A stretch of DNA of 27,245 nt. It comes from Thermoplasmata archaeon (GTDB lineage: Archaea > Thermoplasmatota > Thermoplasmata > Thermoplasmatales > Thermoplasmataceae). Location of the stretch: contig JAKAQT010000004.1 in NCBI GenBank assembly GCA_021819605.1, positions 1 through 27,245 on the forward strand, written 5' to 3'. Made by a program: the position numbers and the translations under genes. Each line of letters opens with the position of its first letter. Position 1 is the first letter of the stretch. The notes below the pieces were generated by a model. That model searched no databases and was not told where the DNA came from. It saw only the letters and a list, made by a program, of their open reading frames with translations. This document shows, piece after piece, positions 15,814 to 22,266 of this stretch.

Positions 15814-16188
15814 ATGCAAGATACATGGAAAAATTACCAGTTTTACTTTTACGTTGTTCTGTTCGCCATTGGCGCGGTATTTCTGCTTATCACCGTGAAT
15901 GATCTAGTGACCAGGAATGATGCCATCATAAAGTCAGGACTATCACTGCTTTCCACCGGCGACTGGGAATACTGGATCTTTGCTGTGAGCCTTGTTGTGG
16001 CCTTCACCTTCTTTTACCTGTCTCTGAAGATTGCAACGCAGACAAAACGTTTCGAGGACCTTATCTCCAGCGACAGCAAATACACCTTTGTCAAGAACAT
16101 AAAAGAACTCCAGAAGCTTGCCCGTGATCTTGGACCAAGATACGGCCAGCAGCTCAACCAGGCGATGGAGAAATGGAAGGTCAGGTAA
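15814..16188 (+). CDS. Small membrane protein with two transmembrane segments and a cytoplasmic helical tail
   Basis: I do not recognise the family with certainty. The ORF is open from TTG 15802, but the TATA spacing favours ATG 15814, giving 124 residues. There are two hydrophobic segments: YFYVVLFAIGAVFLLITV (about residues 11-28) and WIFAVSLVVAFTFFYLSL (about 52-69). A short polar loop between them contains VTRNDAIIKSG. After the second segment a charged tail of about 50 residues (FEDLISSDSKYTFVKNIKEL, then QKLARDLGPRYGQ and MEKWKVR) looks helical and may bind something on the inner face of the membrane. There is no signal peptide or enzyme motif. It lies 58 bases after the ITPase with its own promoter-like box. 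A stem-loop follows the stop. Confidence 0.75.
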   Translation: MQDTWKNYQFYFYVVLFAIGAVFLLITVNDLVTRNDAIIKSGLSLLSTGDWEYWIFAVSLVVAFTFFYLSLKIATQTKRFEDLISSDSKYTFVKNIKELQKLARDLGPRYGQQLNQAMEKWKVR

Positions 16189-16196
16189 AGATTCCT

Positions 16197-16213
16197 TGGT
16201 AGTATTGCTACCA
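16197..16213 (+). terminator. Stem-loop after the small membrane protein gene
   Basis: TGGTAG and CTACCA pair perfectly around a TATTG loop nine bases after the stop codon, with a T-rich TTTGTTTTT about 15 bases later. It could end transcription or stabilise the 3' end. Archaeal terminators do not require a hairpin, so this is tentative. Confidence 0.3.
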
Positions 16214-16378
16214 TATTGAGAAGATAATTTGTTTTTGCATCAGGCTGATGCCAGTGTCCATCCTGTTATCAGGAATATTATGGGAGTTTCAGTCAAATGA
16301 CCCTTAAGTTCATGCTGGTTTCGATGAAAAATAGAAAAGAAGATTCCGGGATTTTATGCCACTGGCCTGCAGAGGGCA

Positions 16379-17203
16379 CTATTTAATAAGTTCCTTTACA
16401 AACTCAGGCAATGAGAACGCTCCCCTGAGGACATCGGAATTGAAGTATTTCCCGGGATTTATATTATCAAGGCGCCCTTTGCAGTCATAATCTGAAGCCA
16501 TGGTAAATGACCAGAATCCGCTTGGGTAGGTTGGAATAAAAGCAGTATACGTTCTGACATATCCAAAAACCTCGCTCATGCCAGAATGTGCCATCTGAAG
16601 TGCCTTTGGCTGGTAGAAGGGAGAACCTGACTGTGTCACCACGATCCCGCTGTCAGTCAGAATGTTCTTTATTGAAGCGTAGAAGTCTTTCATGAAAAGG
16701 CCTTCCGCGGGACCAACCGGATCTGTGGAATCCACTATTACCAGATCAAATTTCCGGTCTGTCTTCCTTATGTACTTCACGCCATCATCAATGATAAGCT
16801 CAACTTTCTTGTCAGTCAGCGGCCTGTAGAGGTCAGGGAAATATTTCTTTGATACCTCGACCACCTGTGTGTCTATCTCCACATTGACAACGCTCTGGAA
16901 TCCCAGTTTCAGGAGTTGCCCTGCTGTACCGCCATCTCCGCCACCTATGATCAACGCCTTCTGGGGCTTCCGGGATGCCAGATAGTAGGGCACCATGGTT
17001 ATCATCTCGTGGTAGACAAATTCATCCCTTTCTGTCAGTTGCACCGTTCCATCAATTGTAAGCAGTTTCCCGAAGTCATAGGTTTCAAAAACATCGATCC
17101 TCTGATAATCTGTCTTTACAGAGAGCAGCTGATCCTGAACCCTGAAGGAGAGTTGCAGATTGTCTGAATACCTTTCCGAGAACCAGTTTTCTATCAGTTT
17201 CAC
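16379..17203 (-). CDS. speE: Polyamine aminopropyltransferase (spermidine synthase family)
   Basis: Transfers an aminopropyl group from decarboxylated S-adenosylmethionine to a diamine or polyamine acceptor. It has 274 residues, a normal length. The N-terminal beta domain contains TDYQRIDVFETYDFGKLLTI and DGTVQLTERDEFVYHEM. The Rossmann-type domain has IIGGGDGGTAGQLLKL (about residues 85-100), VEIDTQVVEVSKKYFP and IDDGVKYI. Catalytic VDSTDPVGPA includes D158 and D161. ALQMAHSGMSEVFGYVRTY and PSGFWSFTMAS are family blocks too. The start codon is GTG, with a TTAAAT-like element about 24 bases upstream and no clear Shine-Dalgarno. It is transcribed alone, divergent from the MFS gene. In archaea of this type the acceptor may be agmatine or a longer polyamine rather than putrescine, which the sequence does not settle. 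Confidence 0.94.
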   Translation of the reverse strand: MKLIENWFSERYSDNLQLSFRVQDQLLSVKTDYQRIDVFETYDFGKLLTIDGTVQLTERDEFVYHEMITMVPYYLASRKPQKALIIGGGDGGTAGQLLKLGFQSVVNVEIDTQVVEVSKKYFPDLYRPLTDKKVELIIDDGVKYIRKTDRKFDLVIVDSTDPVGPAEGLFMKDFYASIKNILTDSGIVVTQSGSPFYQPKALQMAHSGMSEVFGYVRTYTAFIPTYPSGFWSFTMASDYDCKGRLDNINPGKYFNSDVLRGAFSLPEFVKELIK

Positions 17204-17316
17204 GGCTCTTCAATGCTAAGTTTCTATTTAACATATGCGAGCATGTGTTCCGCTCCCTGCCAGGAAACACACTTGACAATTCGGAGCTCATTCCCTGATA
17301 AAAATTGAGTGTAAAG

Positions 17317-17445
17317 TTGAGTAACGGGCTCAAGCCGGTAGATTTAAAATCTGCCCGTGGAGGAAACTTCTGGCGATGGCATGGAAGGTGACGTTCAGGT
17401 GCGGGTTCCAGCATTGATGAGCTTCCGTCTGCCATTTCGGGCAGA
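17317..17445 (+). other. Intergenic segment with competing hairpins and a 13-codon ORF
   Basis: Three stems can be drawn: TTGAG/CTCAA (17317-17333), GGTAGA/TCTGCC around a TTTAAAA loop (17337-17355, one G-U pair), and TCTGCC/GGCAGA around ATTTCG (17428-17445). The 3' arm of the second stem and the 5' arm of the third are the same hexamer, so GGCAGA could pair with either one, giving two exclusive folds. Between them runs a minimal ORF, ATG 17376 to TGA 17417, of 13 codons (MAWKVTFRCGFQH). The segment lies 40 bases before the MFS gene. It could be a regulatory leader, an independent small RNA or chance. Expression is unproven. Confidence 0.3.
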
Positions 17446-17451
17446 AAGCCA

Positions 17452-17460
17452 CTAATAATA
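17452..17460 (+). promoter_or_regulatory. TATA-like promoter of the MFS transporter gene
   Basis: CTAATAATA lies about 29 bases before ATG 17486, suggesting a leaderless or nearly leaderless mRNA. It follows directly after the hairpin at 17428-17445. Confidence 0.35.
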
Positions 17461-17485
17461 CCTGTACAATACGGAACGCTTTAGC

Positions 17486-18709
17486 ATGCGGAACAGTAAA
17501 TCACATATGCCCCGGTCCTTGCTTGCCATATCTTTTGCCGATCTAATCCGGGGTTTCACCAGGTACCCGCTGTGGATACTTCTTTCAATATACCTTCTAC
17601 AGTTCAGAAGGCTCAGCTATATAGACATCGGGATTTTTTTCCTTCTCCAGTCGGTCATAACCGTCCCGTTTTCCCTCGTACTTGGAAAGCATATGGATTT
17701 GCACGGCCGAAGAAAACTTGCAGTATTGCTGCCCGCAGTTCTTACCTTTGCGTTTGTGGGACTCTTTTTTTGTGTAAGCATGAATCTGCCAATATTCATG
17801 CTCTTTGCTGCTATGGTGTCCACATCAGTCCTGAGTCAGATACAGTATAATCTCTACAACGCAATTCTCACAGACCTCTCTACTGAATCTGCAAGAGTTG
17901 GATTTTTCAGCACAGTACGGGTATTCTCCAATGCCGGAATCGGTATTGGGCTGATATTTTCTGGCCTTACGTCACTGGTGAGCCCCTCACTTTATTTTAT
18001 TGCACCTATCATAGGATCACTTGCTGAAGTCTTCATAGTTTTCAAGTACATACCGGAAACTTTTCACGGTGACCGCAGAAAGGCGGCAATGCATGAACGC
18101 CAGATCGGGATCAGCAATGCCAGGATTCTTTTTGCAGTTTCAATGGTTCTGGCCCTTTCTGCACTTGTATCAAACATGTATGAGAGCCCCATGCTACCAC
18201 TTTACCTGACCTCCCGCTACCATTACAGCACCTTTCTCATAACAGGCCTTTATGCGGTTAACACTGTCATTGTAATACTTTTCCAGTTCAGGATAAACGC
18301 ACTTGGCAAACGATTTGGCGAGGTGACTGCCTATTCCATAGGGCTTCTTCTCTATGCTCTATCCGATATAGTCTTTGGCCTGACCGGTGCCTTTGCGCTT
18401 CTTGTTCTCAATGTGGTACTCCTCACCATTGGTGAGAACATGACCGCACAGTTTTCGCAGGTATTCATTTCACGGCTGGCTCCGGAGGAAATGAGAGGAA
18501 GATATTTTGGATTCAGTTCTGCGGTTTTCAGTTTTATATTCCCACTGTCACCATTCCTTGGAACAGGCCTTCTTGAATTGTTTCACGGCACGCCTCTTCT
18601 CCTGTGGGGAATTATTGCAGGAATGTGCTTCCTGATGGCAATAATTTCAAGATTTCTTGGAAAGATCATCCCTGAACCGGGAGTAGCAACAGAAGGGAAT
18701 AATTCATAA
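17486..18709 (+). CDS. Major facilitator superfamily transporter
   Basis: Integral membrane secondary transporter of 407 residues, with about 11-12 hydrophobic helices judged by eye. The first starts near LWILLSIYLL. The loop after helix 2 carries LGKHMDLHGRRKLAVLL, a good MFS motif A (G-x3-D-x2-GRR). A basic central loop, PETFHGDRRKAAMHERQ, separates two six-helix halves. The second half repeats the pattern with RINALGKRFGEVTAYS, and RLAPEEMRGRYFG follows in the last third. No substrate can be read from the sequence; drug or sugar efflux-type MFS proteins are the nearest in feel. It is divergent from speE, so polyamine export is conceivable but not supported by any motif. It appears to be a single-gene unit. 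Confidence 0.87.
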   Translation: MRNSKSHMPRSLLAISFADLIRGFTRYPLWILLSIYLLQFRRLSYIDIGIFFLLQSVITVPFSLVLGKHMDLHGRRKLAVLLPAVLTFAFVGLFFCVSMNLPIFMLFAAMVSTSVLSQIQYNLYNAILTDLSTESARVGFFSTVRVFSNAGIGIGLIFSGLTSLVSPSLYFIAPIIGSLAEVFIVFKYIPETFHGDRRKAAMHERQIGISNARILFAVSMVLALSALVSNMYESPMLPLYLTSRYHYSTFLITGLYAVNTVIVILFQFRINALGKRFGEVTAYSIGLLLYALSDIVFGLTGAFALLVLNVVLLTIGENMTAQFSQVFISRLAPEEMRGRYFGFSSAVFSFIFPLSPFLGTGLLELFHGTPLLLWGIIAGMCFLMAIISRFLGKIIPEPGVATEGNNS

Positions 18710-19010
18710 GTATTTATGTGCAGGTAAGATAATATGGAGCCATGAATACACACTTCAATATTTTTATGATTTCATAACCAGACGATTTTTTGCCAGATTT
18801 ATGGTCAGACAAGTGTCATGTCAGTGTGGAAAAGCGGCTGGCAAAGCTAATCATGGAAAGATTGAAATATTTAAAATAGGCTTTATAAAATTCAATTATA
18901 TTTATTATAATTTTGATATAACTCACGACCCCATAGTTTCGGATTTCCAGAAAAAACACAACACAAATATTTTAATATAACCAATTATATTATCTTACTG
19001 GAGGGATGAC
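18710..19010 (+). other. AT-rich intergenic region upstream of HTa
   Basis: About 300 bases without a convincing gene. The distal half is extremely AT-rich. It contains the inverted repeat AATTATA-TTTAT-TATAATT at 18894-18912, the sequence TTTAAAATAGG at 18871-18881, and the HTa core promoter just before the gene. The longest ATG-started reading frames I see are about a dozen codons. A role as an extended control region for an abundant chromatin protein is plausible but inferred. Confidence 0.4.
18971..18979 (+). promoter_or_regulatory. TATA-like promoter of the HTa gene
   Basis: TTTAATATA is placed so that transcription would begin near 19001, leaving a leader of about ten bases that contains GGAGGG (19000-19005) five bases before the ATG. 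Unlike most single genes in the window, HTa therefore has a strong Shine-Dalgarno site. A second AT-rich element at 18984-18992 is an alternative. Confidence 0.45.
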
Positions 19011-19283
19011 ATGGTAGGAATAAGCGAGCTCTCTAAGACAGTTGCTAAGAAGACCAACACGACACAGAAGGTTGCGAGAAATGTGATCAAGACCTTCCTG
19101 GACACCGTTGTCTCTGAGGCCGACAGGTCAAACACCAAGATCAACCTGGCAGGCTTTGGCATCTTCGAGAGGAAAACCCAGCAGGCTAGAAAGGCAAGGA
19201 ACCCCCAGACCAGAAAGATAATAGAGGTTCCATCCAAGAAGAAATTTGTCTTCAGAGCCTCGAGCAAAATAAAATACAAGTAA
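19011..19283 (+). CDS. hta: HTa, HU-family histone-like DNA-binding protein
   Basis: Main chromatin protein of Thermoplasmatales, a 90-residue HU/IHF-type protein of bacterial origin that binds and compacts DNA as a dimer. The helical N-terminal part, ISELSKTVAKKTNTTQKVAR with VIKTFLDTVVSEA, forms the dimer core. INLAGFGIFERKTQQARKARNP is the HU signature leading into the DNA-embracing arm, and PSKKKFVFRASSKIKYK closes the fold. The arm has ARNPQTRKIIEV, with the NP pair where HU intercalating proline usually sits. Lysine and arginine make up over a quarter of the protein. The ATG has a GGAGGG site. A T-run follows the stop. The close match to Thermoplasma HTa in length and motifs is the strongest taxonomic clue in the window. 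Confidence 0.96.
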   Translation: MVGISELSKTVAKKTNTTQKVARNVIKTFLDTVVSEADRSNTKINLAGFGIFERKTQQARKARNPQTRKIIEVPSKKKFVFRASSKIKYK

Positions 19284-19285
19284 CC

Positions 19286-19291
19286 TTTTTT
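19286..19291 (+). terminator. Poly-T terminator of HTa
   Basis: TTTTTT begins three bases after the HTa stop, in the 20-base gap before the convergent DUF5611-like gene. Short T-runs are the usual intrinsic terminators of archaeal RNA polymerase. Confidence 0.45.
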
Positions 19292-19303
19292 ACAGGGTTA
19301 GAT

Positions 19304-19597
19304 CTAATTTTTAGACATTTTCTTTTTTCTTTCTTTTGACGACAGTCCAGTTATATTCTCTATGAGCCTGTTATACATTCGTACTGTTTCCAGGGGGTCC
19401 TGTGGATTTTCATTGGTGACGGTTTCGACCATGAGCTCCTTGCCGTCGATCCACATATCTATGGATTTAATTCCTGGAATTGTGCACATGACATGGTCTC
19501 CAGAAACTTTCACGTTCTGAGCTGTTTCCGTTGCTTTTTCCAATATATACTCAGTGGAGAGTTTTATTCCCTTCTTAACCGGATAATTCCTTCCCAT
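19304..19597 (-). CDS. Conserved archaeal small protein, DUF5611-like
   Basis: Cytoplasmic protein of 97 residues with unknown function. The middle (HVMCTIPGIKSIDMWIDGKE, then LMVETVTNE) looks like a run of beta strands. The end, TVRMYNRLIENITGLSSKER followed by KKKMSKN, matches my memory of the archaeal DUF5611 family (haloarchaeal Vng1086c type), whose members end in a similar GxxxKERKK motif; I could not verify this. There is no membrane segment or enzyme motif. It begins ten bases after the endonuclease IV-like gene, with GGTGA seven bases before the ATG, so the two are very probably co-transcribed. The lysine-rich tail may bind nucleic acid, which is inference only. Confidence 0.75.
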   Translation of the reverse strand: MGRNYPVKKGIKLSTEYILEKATETAQNVKVSGDHVMCTIPGIKSIDMWIDGKELMVETVTNENPQDPLETVRMYNRLIENITGLSSKERKKKMSKN

Positions 19598-19607
19598 CCA
19601 TCTTCAC

Positions 19608-20630
19608 CTACGCTGTAGCCTTCTTCATTGGGGTCTTCTTCTGGAACTTCTTGGAGAGTGCCCTCAGATATATGAGCTGCATATACTGTGCATCGTGCTC
19701 CAGCAGGGGTGAGCATGAAATAACTGTCATATCGCTGTCAAGATCGATCATGGTCTCGGCCAGCGTCTCAAACTTGAGGTCCCCGTGCTTGATTGCAGTG
19801 AGCTTGGTTTCATTGTTGCCTTCGTACTCCACCCCTGCAAATTCTGTGTATATGTCAGTCTTGCTGTATTTTTTGAATTCACTGAGAACTGCATCGAAAT
19901 CTTTTATCTCTATTAGAGAACCTCCGGTTATGGAGTGTACATGGGGGAAGTTGAGTATGGGCTCAATGTTCTTCACTTTCTTGGAAAGAGACATGAGGTC
20001 CGGTACGGTTCCAAAAATCTCTGTTTTACCGGATGATTCAACTCCGACGTACGGATAGCCGGCGTCGTGAGAATACCTTGTGCTTATCTCCTCATAAACC
20101 TCTACTGCCTTCTTCAGGCTTTCTTTCTTGTTACCATGGTAAAATCCGGTATGTGTTATAACCCTGCCTGCCTTCATTGCCCTCCCTATCATTAGGGTCC
20201 ACTTCAGGTGGTTGTAGGATCTCTCTCCCATTTCCTCGGGATTTAAAAGGTCCATGTAATAGGGCGCATGCATTGAGAGCCTGACATCAAGTTCACGCGC
20301 AAGATTGCCTCCGTCGGTGAGATCGTCGAAATTTCTTGCCATGTTCCAGAAAAGCTCCTGGACGATGTCATCCTCTTCAATTTCTGTCTCAATTCCGACT
20401 CCGACATAATTGCCCTCCTCGTCCTGCCTCAGCACATCAACAATGATGGAAGAATCTATGTCTCTTGGGTGCATGCCTGCATAATCCAGGGCTGGCCTTT
20501 CCTCGACATTTACACGAAGCATCTGAACCTCGAGAGCATTCAAGCCAAGGTTATGTGCGTCCTCAACTGATTCTATAAAAGTTCTTCCCTTACTGGTTAG
20601 AGGAATCCCAGCTATTCCAAACCTGATCAT
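19608..20630 (-). CDS. Endonuclease IV-like (AP endonuclease 2 / xylose isomerase-like TIM barrel) protein
   Basis: Predicted metal-dependent TIM-barrel enzyme of 340 residues, related to endonuclease IV, which cuts DNA at abasic sites. Candidate metal-binding positions, in order, are H121 (SMHAPYYM), H160 (ITHTGFYHG), E198 (GVESSGK), H230/H232 (NFPHVHSITGG), E263 (YTEFAGVEYEG) and H282 (KHGD). The Asp of the usual D-x2-H metal motif is Asn here (N227-F-P-H230). Residues about 48-95 form an acidic insertion (DIDSSIIVDVLRQDEEGNYV and beyond) not expected in bacterial Nfo. DNA repair is the most likely role, but another TIM-barrel activity is possible. The ATG has a TTAAATATGG-type box about 29 bases upstream. 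It is the first gene of a two-gene unit with the DUF5611-like gene. Confidence 0.85.
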   Translation of the reverse strand: MIRFGIAGIPLTSKGRTFIESVEDAHNLGLNALEVQMLRVNVEERPALDYAGMHPRDIDSSIIVDVLRQDEEGNYVGVGIETEIEEDDIVQELFWNMARNFDDLTDGGNLARELDVRLSMHAPYYMDLLNPEEMGERSYNHLKWTLMIGRAMKAGRVITHTGFYHGNKKESLKKAVEVYEEISTRYSHDAGYPYVGVESSGKTEIFGTVPDLMSLSKKVKNIEPILNFPHVHSITGGSLIEIKDFDAVLSEFKKYSKTDIYTEFAGVEYEGNNETKLTAIKHGDLKFETLAETMIDLDSDMTVISCSPLLEHDAQYMQLIYLRALSKKFQKKTPMKKATA

Positions 20631-20654
20631 AATGCGACTGCACTATATCCAAAC

Positions 20655-20664
20655 CATATTTAAC
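20655..20664 (-). promoter_or_regulatory. TATA-like promoter of the endonuclease IV-like gene
   Basis: On the minus strand it reads TTAAATATGG, about 29 bases before the ATG at 20630. This suggests leaderless transcription. Confidence 0.4.
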
Positions 20665-20778
20665 ATTTGTGAGCGAGAAATCCCACACCCTTCAGGGGCG
20701 GGAGGATGTCACGTTTATCAACGGAATCATGATGAGTTATGCAATTTACGTTTTCGCAAAAAAGATCCCAGCGAATAT

Positions 20779-20789
20779 GTTATATATTA
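20779..20789 (+). promoter_or_regulatory. TATA-like promoter upstream of dnaG
   Basis: GTTATATATTA is the best TATA match in the divergent gap. A start about 26 bases downstream would fall at 20808-20812, giving dnaG a leader of about 65 bases, or making the ATG at 20808 a leaderless start of a short overlapping ORF. Confidence 0.45.
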
Positions 20790-20807
20790 TCAAAACATCT
20801 GAACGCG

Positions 20808-20942
20808 ATGGTGATTAATAGGAAAAGGGACGTTTCCGTGATTAATTCCATTATGCGTTATTCAGGTGATCATAATGAATGTAGATCCAAATTTAACAAA
20901 ATATCTGATCAAAGCCAAGATTTTTACGGATGGGGTGGTTGA
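20808..20942 (+). CDS. Possible 44-codon leaderless upstream ORF overlapping the dnaG start
   Basis: The ATG lies where the dnaG promoter would start transcription. The frame runs 44 codons (beginning MVINRKRDVSVINSIM) and ends inside dnaG, overlapping its first 68 bases in another frame. The product is basic then polar, with no recognised motif. It may simply be an open frame in a leader. If it is translated, ribosomes would pass over the dnaG start, so it could tune primase synthesis. Evidence is limited to the promoter spacing and frame length. Confidence 0.2.
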   Translation: MVINRKRDVSVINSIMRYSGDHNECRSKFNKISDQSQDFYGWGG

Positions 20943-22266
20943 GAAACCCGACGTAGTCGGGGCCATATTCGGCCAGACAGAAGGACTTCTTGGCGAGGAA
21001 CTAGATTTAAGAGACTTACAGAAAAGCGGGAAAATAGGAAGAATCGAAGTAGAGATAGATAGCAAGAAAGGCCGGACAGAGGGTTTTGCACTCATACCCT
21101 CAGGACTCGACCAGGTCGAAAGCTCCATATTAGCAGCGTCCCTGGAGACAATAGACCGCATAGGCCCATGCAAGGCCAAGGTTGAGATTGAGAGTATAGA
21201 GGATGTAAGGATCCAGAAGAGGCAGAAGATCGTCGAACGTGCCGAAGCCCTCTATAAGAAAATGAGTGAAAGCGGTAAAAGTGTCAGCGAAAGCATCGTT
21301 GCCTCGGTACGGGAAGAGGTTGAGAAAGGCGAAATACTCACATATGGCGATGAACATCTTCCAGCCGGACCAGCCATCAAGGATTCTGATTCAATTATCG
21401 TAGTTGAGGGAAGAAGCGATGTTCTGAACCTGCTCAGGTACGGTATCAAGAACACAATCGCCGTCCAGGGAACGAACATTCCTAAAACCGTACAGAAACT
21501 CTCCAGGGAGAGGACAGTCACCGTGTTCCTTGATGGGGATAGGGGCGGAGATCTGATCCTGAAAGAGATGCTTCAGGTTGCTGAGATTGATTTTGTTGCC
21601 AGGGCACCACCGGGAACCGAGGTTGAAGAACTCACCTACAAGCAGATTGTCAAGGCACTCAGGTACAAGACTCCAATTGAACAATACCTGTCCATGAGGG
21701 GAATGGCTGAGGAGCTGAAGGAACTCACAGAGAAGAATTCCACGGAGAACCACACGAAATCTCAGCAGAAGCGCGGATACGAGGAGGCAAAATCGCTGAC
21801 TGAGATAAAGAATGCCAGGGTTGTTATAGAGGAAGTTAAGGAAGAGCGCCCTCAGAAGGAAAGAAGGCAGCCGAGACAGGTTGTGGAGGAACCTCAGCCA
21901 CAGGCTGCGGAAAATGAGGCTCCCCAGGAACCGAAATCAGAACCAGAGCCCGAAAAGGAGGAGGAGTTCAGCCTGAGTAATCCCCGATCTGTTGAAAAGC
22001 ACGGAAACGAACTCACCAGGGACAAGCTCACAGAGATATATGACGCCGAGGGTAAGATCATTGCTTCCTATCCGGTTTCTGAAGCTGTTGACAGGATGGA
22101 GGAGCTTAATTCAGGTGATACAATAATAACGGGCGGAGTTATATCACAGAGGCTTATTGACGTGGCCTTCAAGAAAGGCGTGAAGAACATATATGGCGCC
22201 AAGCTAGGCCATATCACCAAGAAGCCGATGGAGGTAAAGGTAGTTTCATGGGAACGCCATATTTGA
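20875..22266 (+). CDS. dnaG: Archaeal DnaG-like primase (TOPRIM domain)
   Basis: Archaeal DnaG homologue, reported in other archaea to have primase activity and to associate with the RNA exosome. It has 463 residues from ATG 20875. The in-frame GTG at 20866 sits inside the AGGTGATC ribosome site and is not the start. The N-terminal block MNVDPNLTKYLIKAKIF, then DVVGAIFGQTEGLLGEELDL, is typical. The TOPRIM domain spans about residues 172-265: SIIVVEGRSDVLNLL with E178, AVQGTNIP, and FLDGDRGGD with D220 and D222. A low-complexity Glu/Pro/Gln/Lys-rich linker runs from about 318 to 365, joining a C-terminal domain (LTEIYDAEGKIIASYPVSEA, then GVKNIYGAKLGHITKKP). The last 19 bases overlap the LonB-like gene, implying joint translation. 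Confidence 0.95.
   Translation: MNVDPNLTKYLIKAKIFTDGVVEKPDVVGAIFGQTEGLLGEELDLRDLQKSGKIGRIEVEIDSKKGRTEGFALIPSGLDQVESSILAASLETIDRIGPCKAKVEIESIEDVRIQKRQKIVERAEALYKKMSESGKSVSESIVASVREEVEKGEILTYGDEHLPAGPAIKDSDSIIVVEGRSDVLNLLRYGIKNTIAVQGTNIPKTVQKLSRERTVTVFLDGDRGGDLILKEMLQVAEIDFVARAPPGTEVEELTYKQIVKALRYKTPIEQYLSMRGMAEELKELTEKNSTENHTKSQQKRGYEEAKSLTEIKNARVVIEEVKEERPQKERRQPRQVVEEPQPQAAENEAPQEPKSEPEPEKEEEFSLSNPRSVEKHGNELTRDKLTEIYDAEGKIIASYPVSEAVDRMEELNSGDTIITGGVISQRLIDVAFKKGVKNIYGAKLGHITKKPMEVKVVSWERHI

Noticed and set aside
17325..17420. A tRNA-Leu(UAA)-like anticodon arm (GTAGA-TTTAAAA-TCTGC) followed by GGTTCCAGC
   Set aside because: No matching acceptor stem, D arm or T stem can be formed around it, so it is not a tRNA.
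17085..17435. A 116-codon minus-strand frame spanning the speE start and the gap to the MFS gene
   Set aside because: Its first half is in the intergenic gap and its second half is in another frame of speE. It has no domain or ribosome site.
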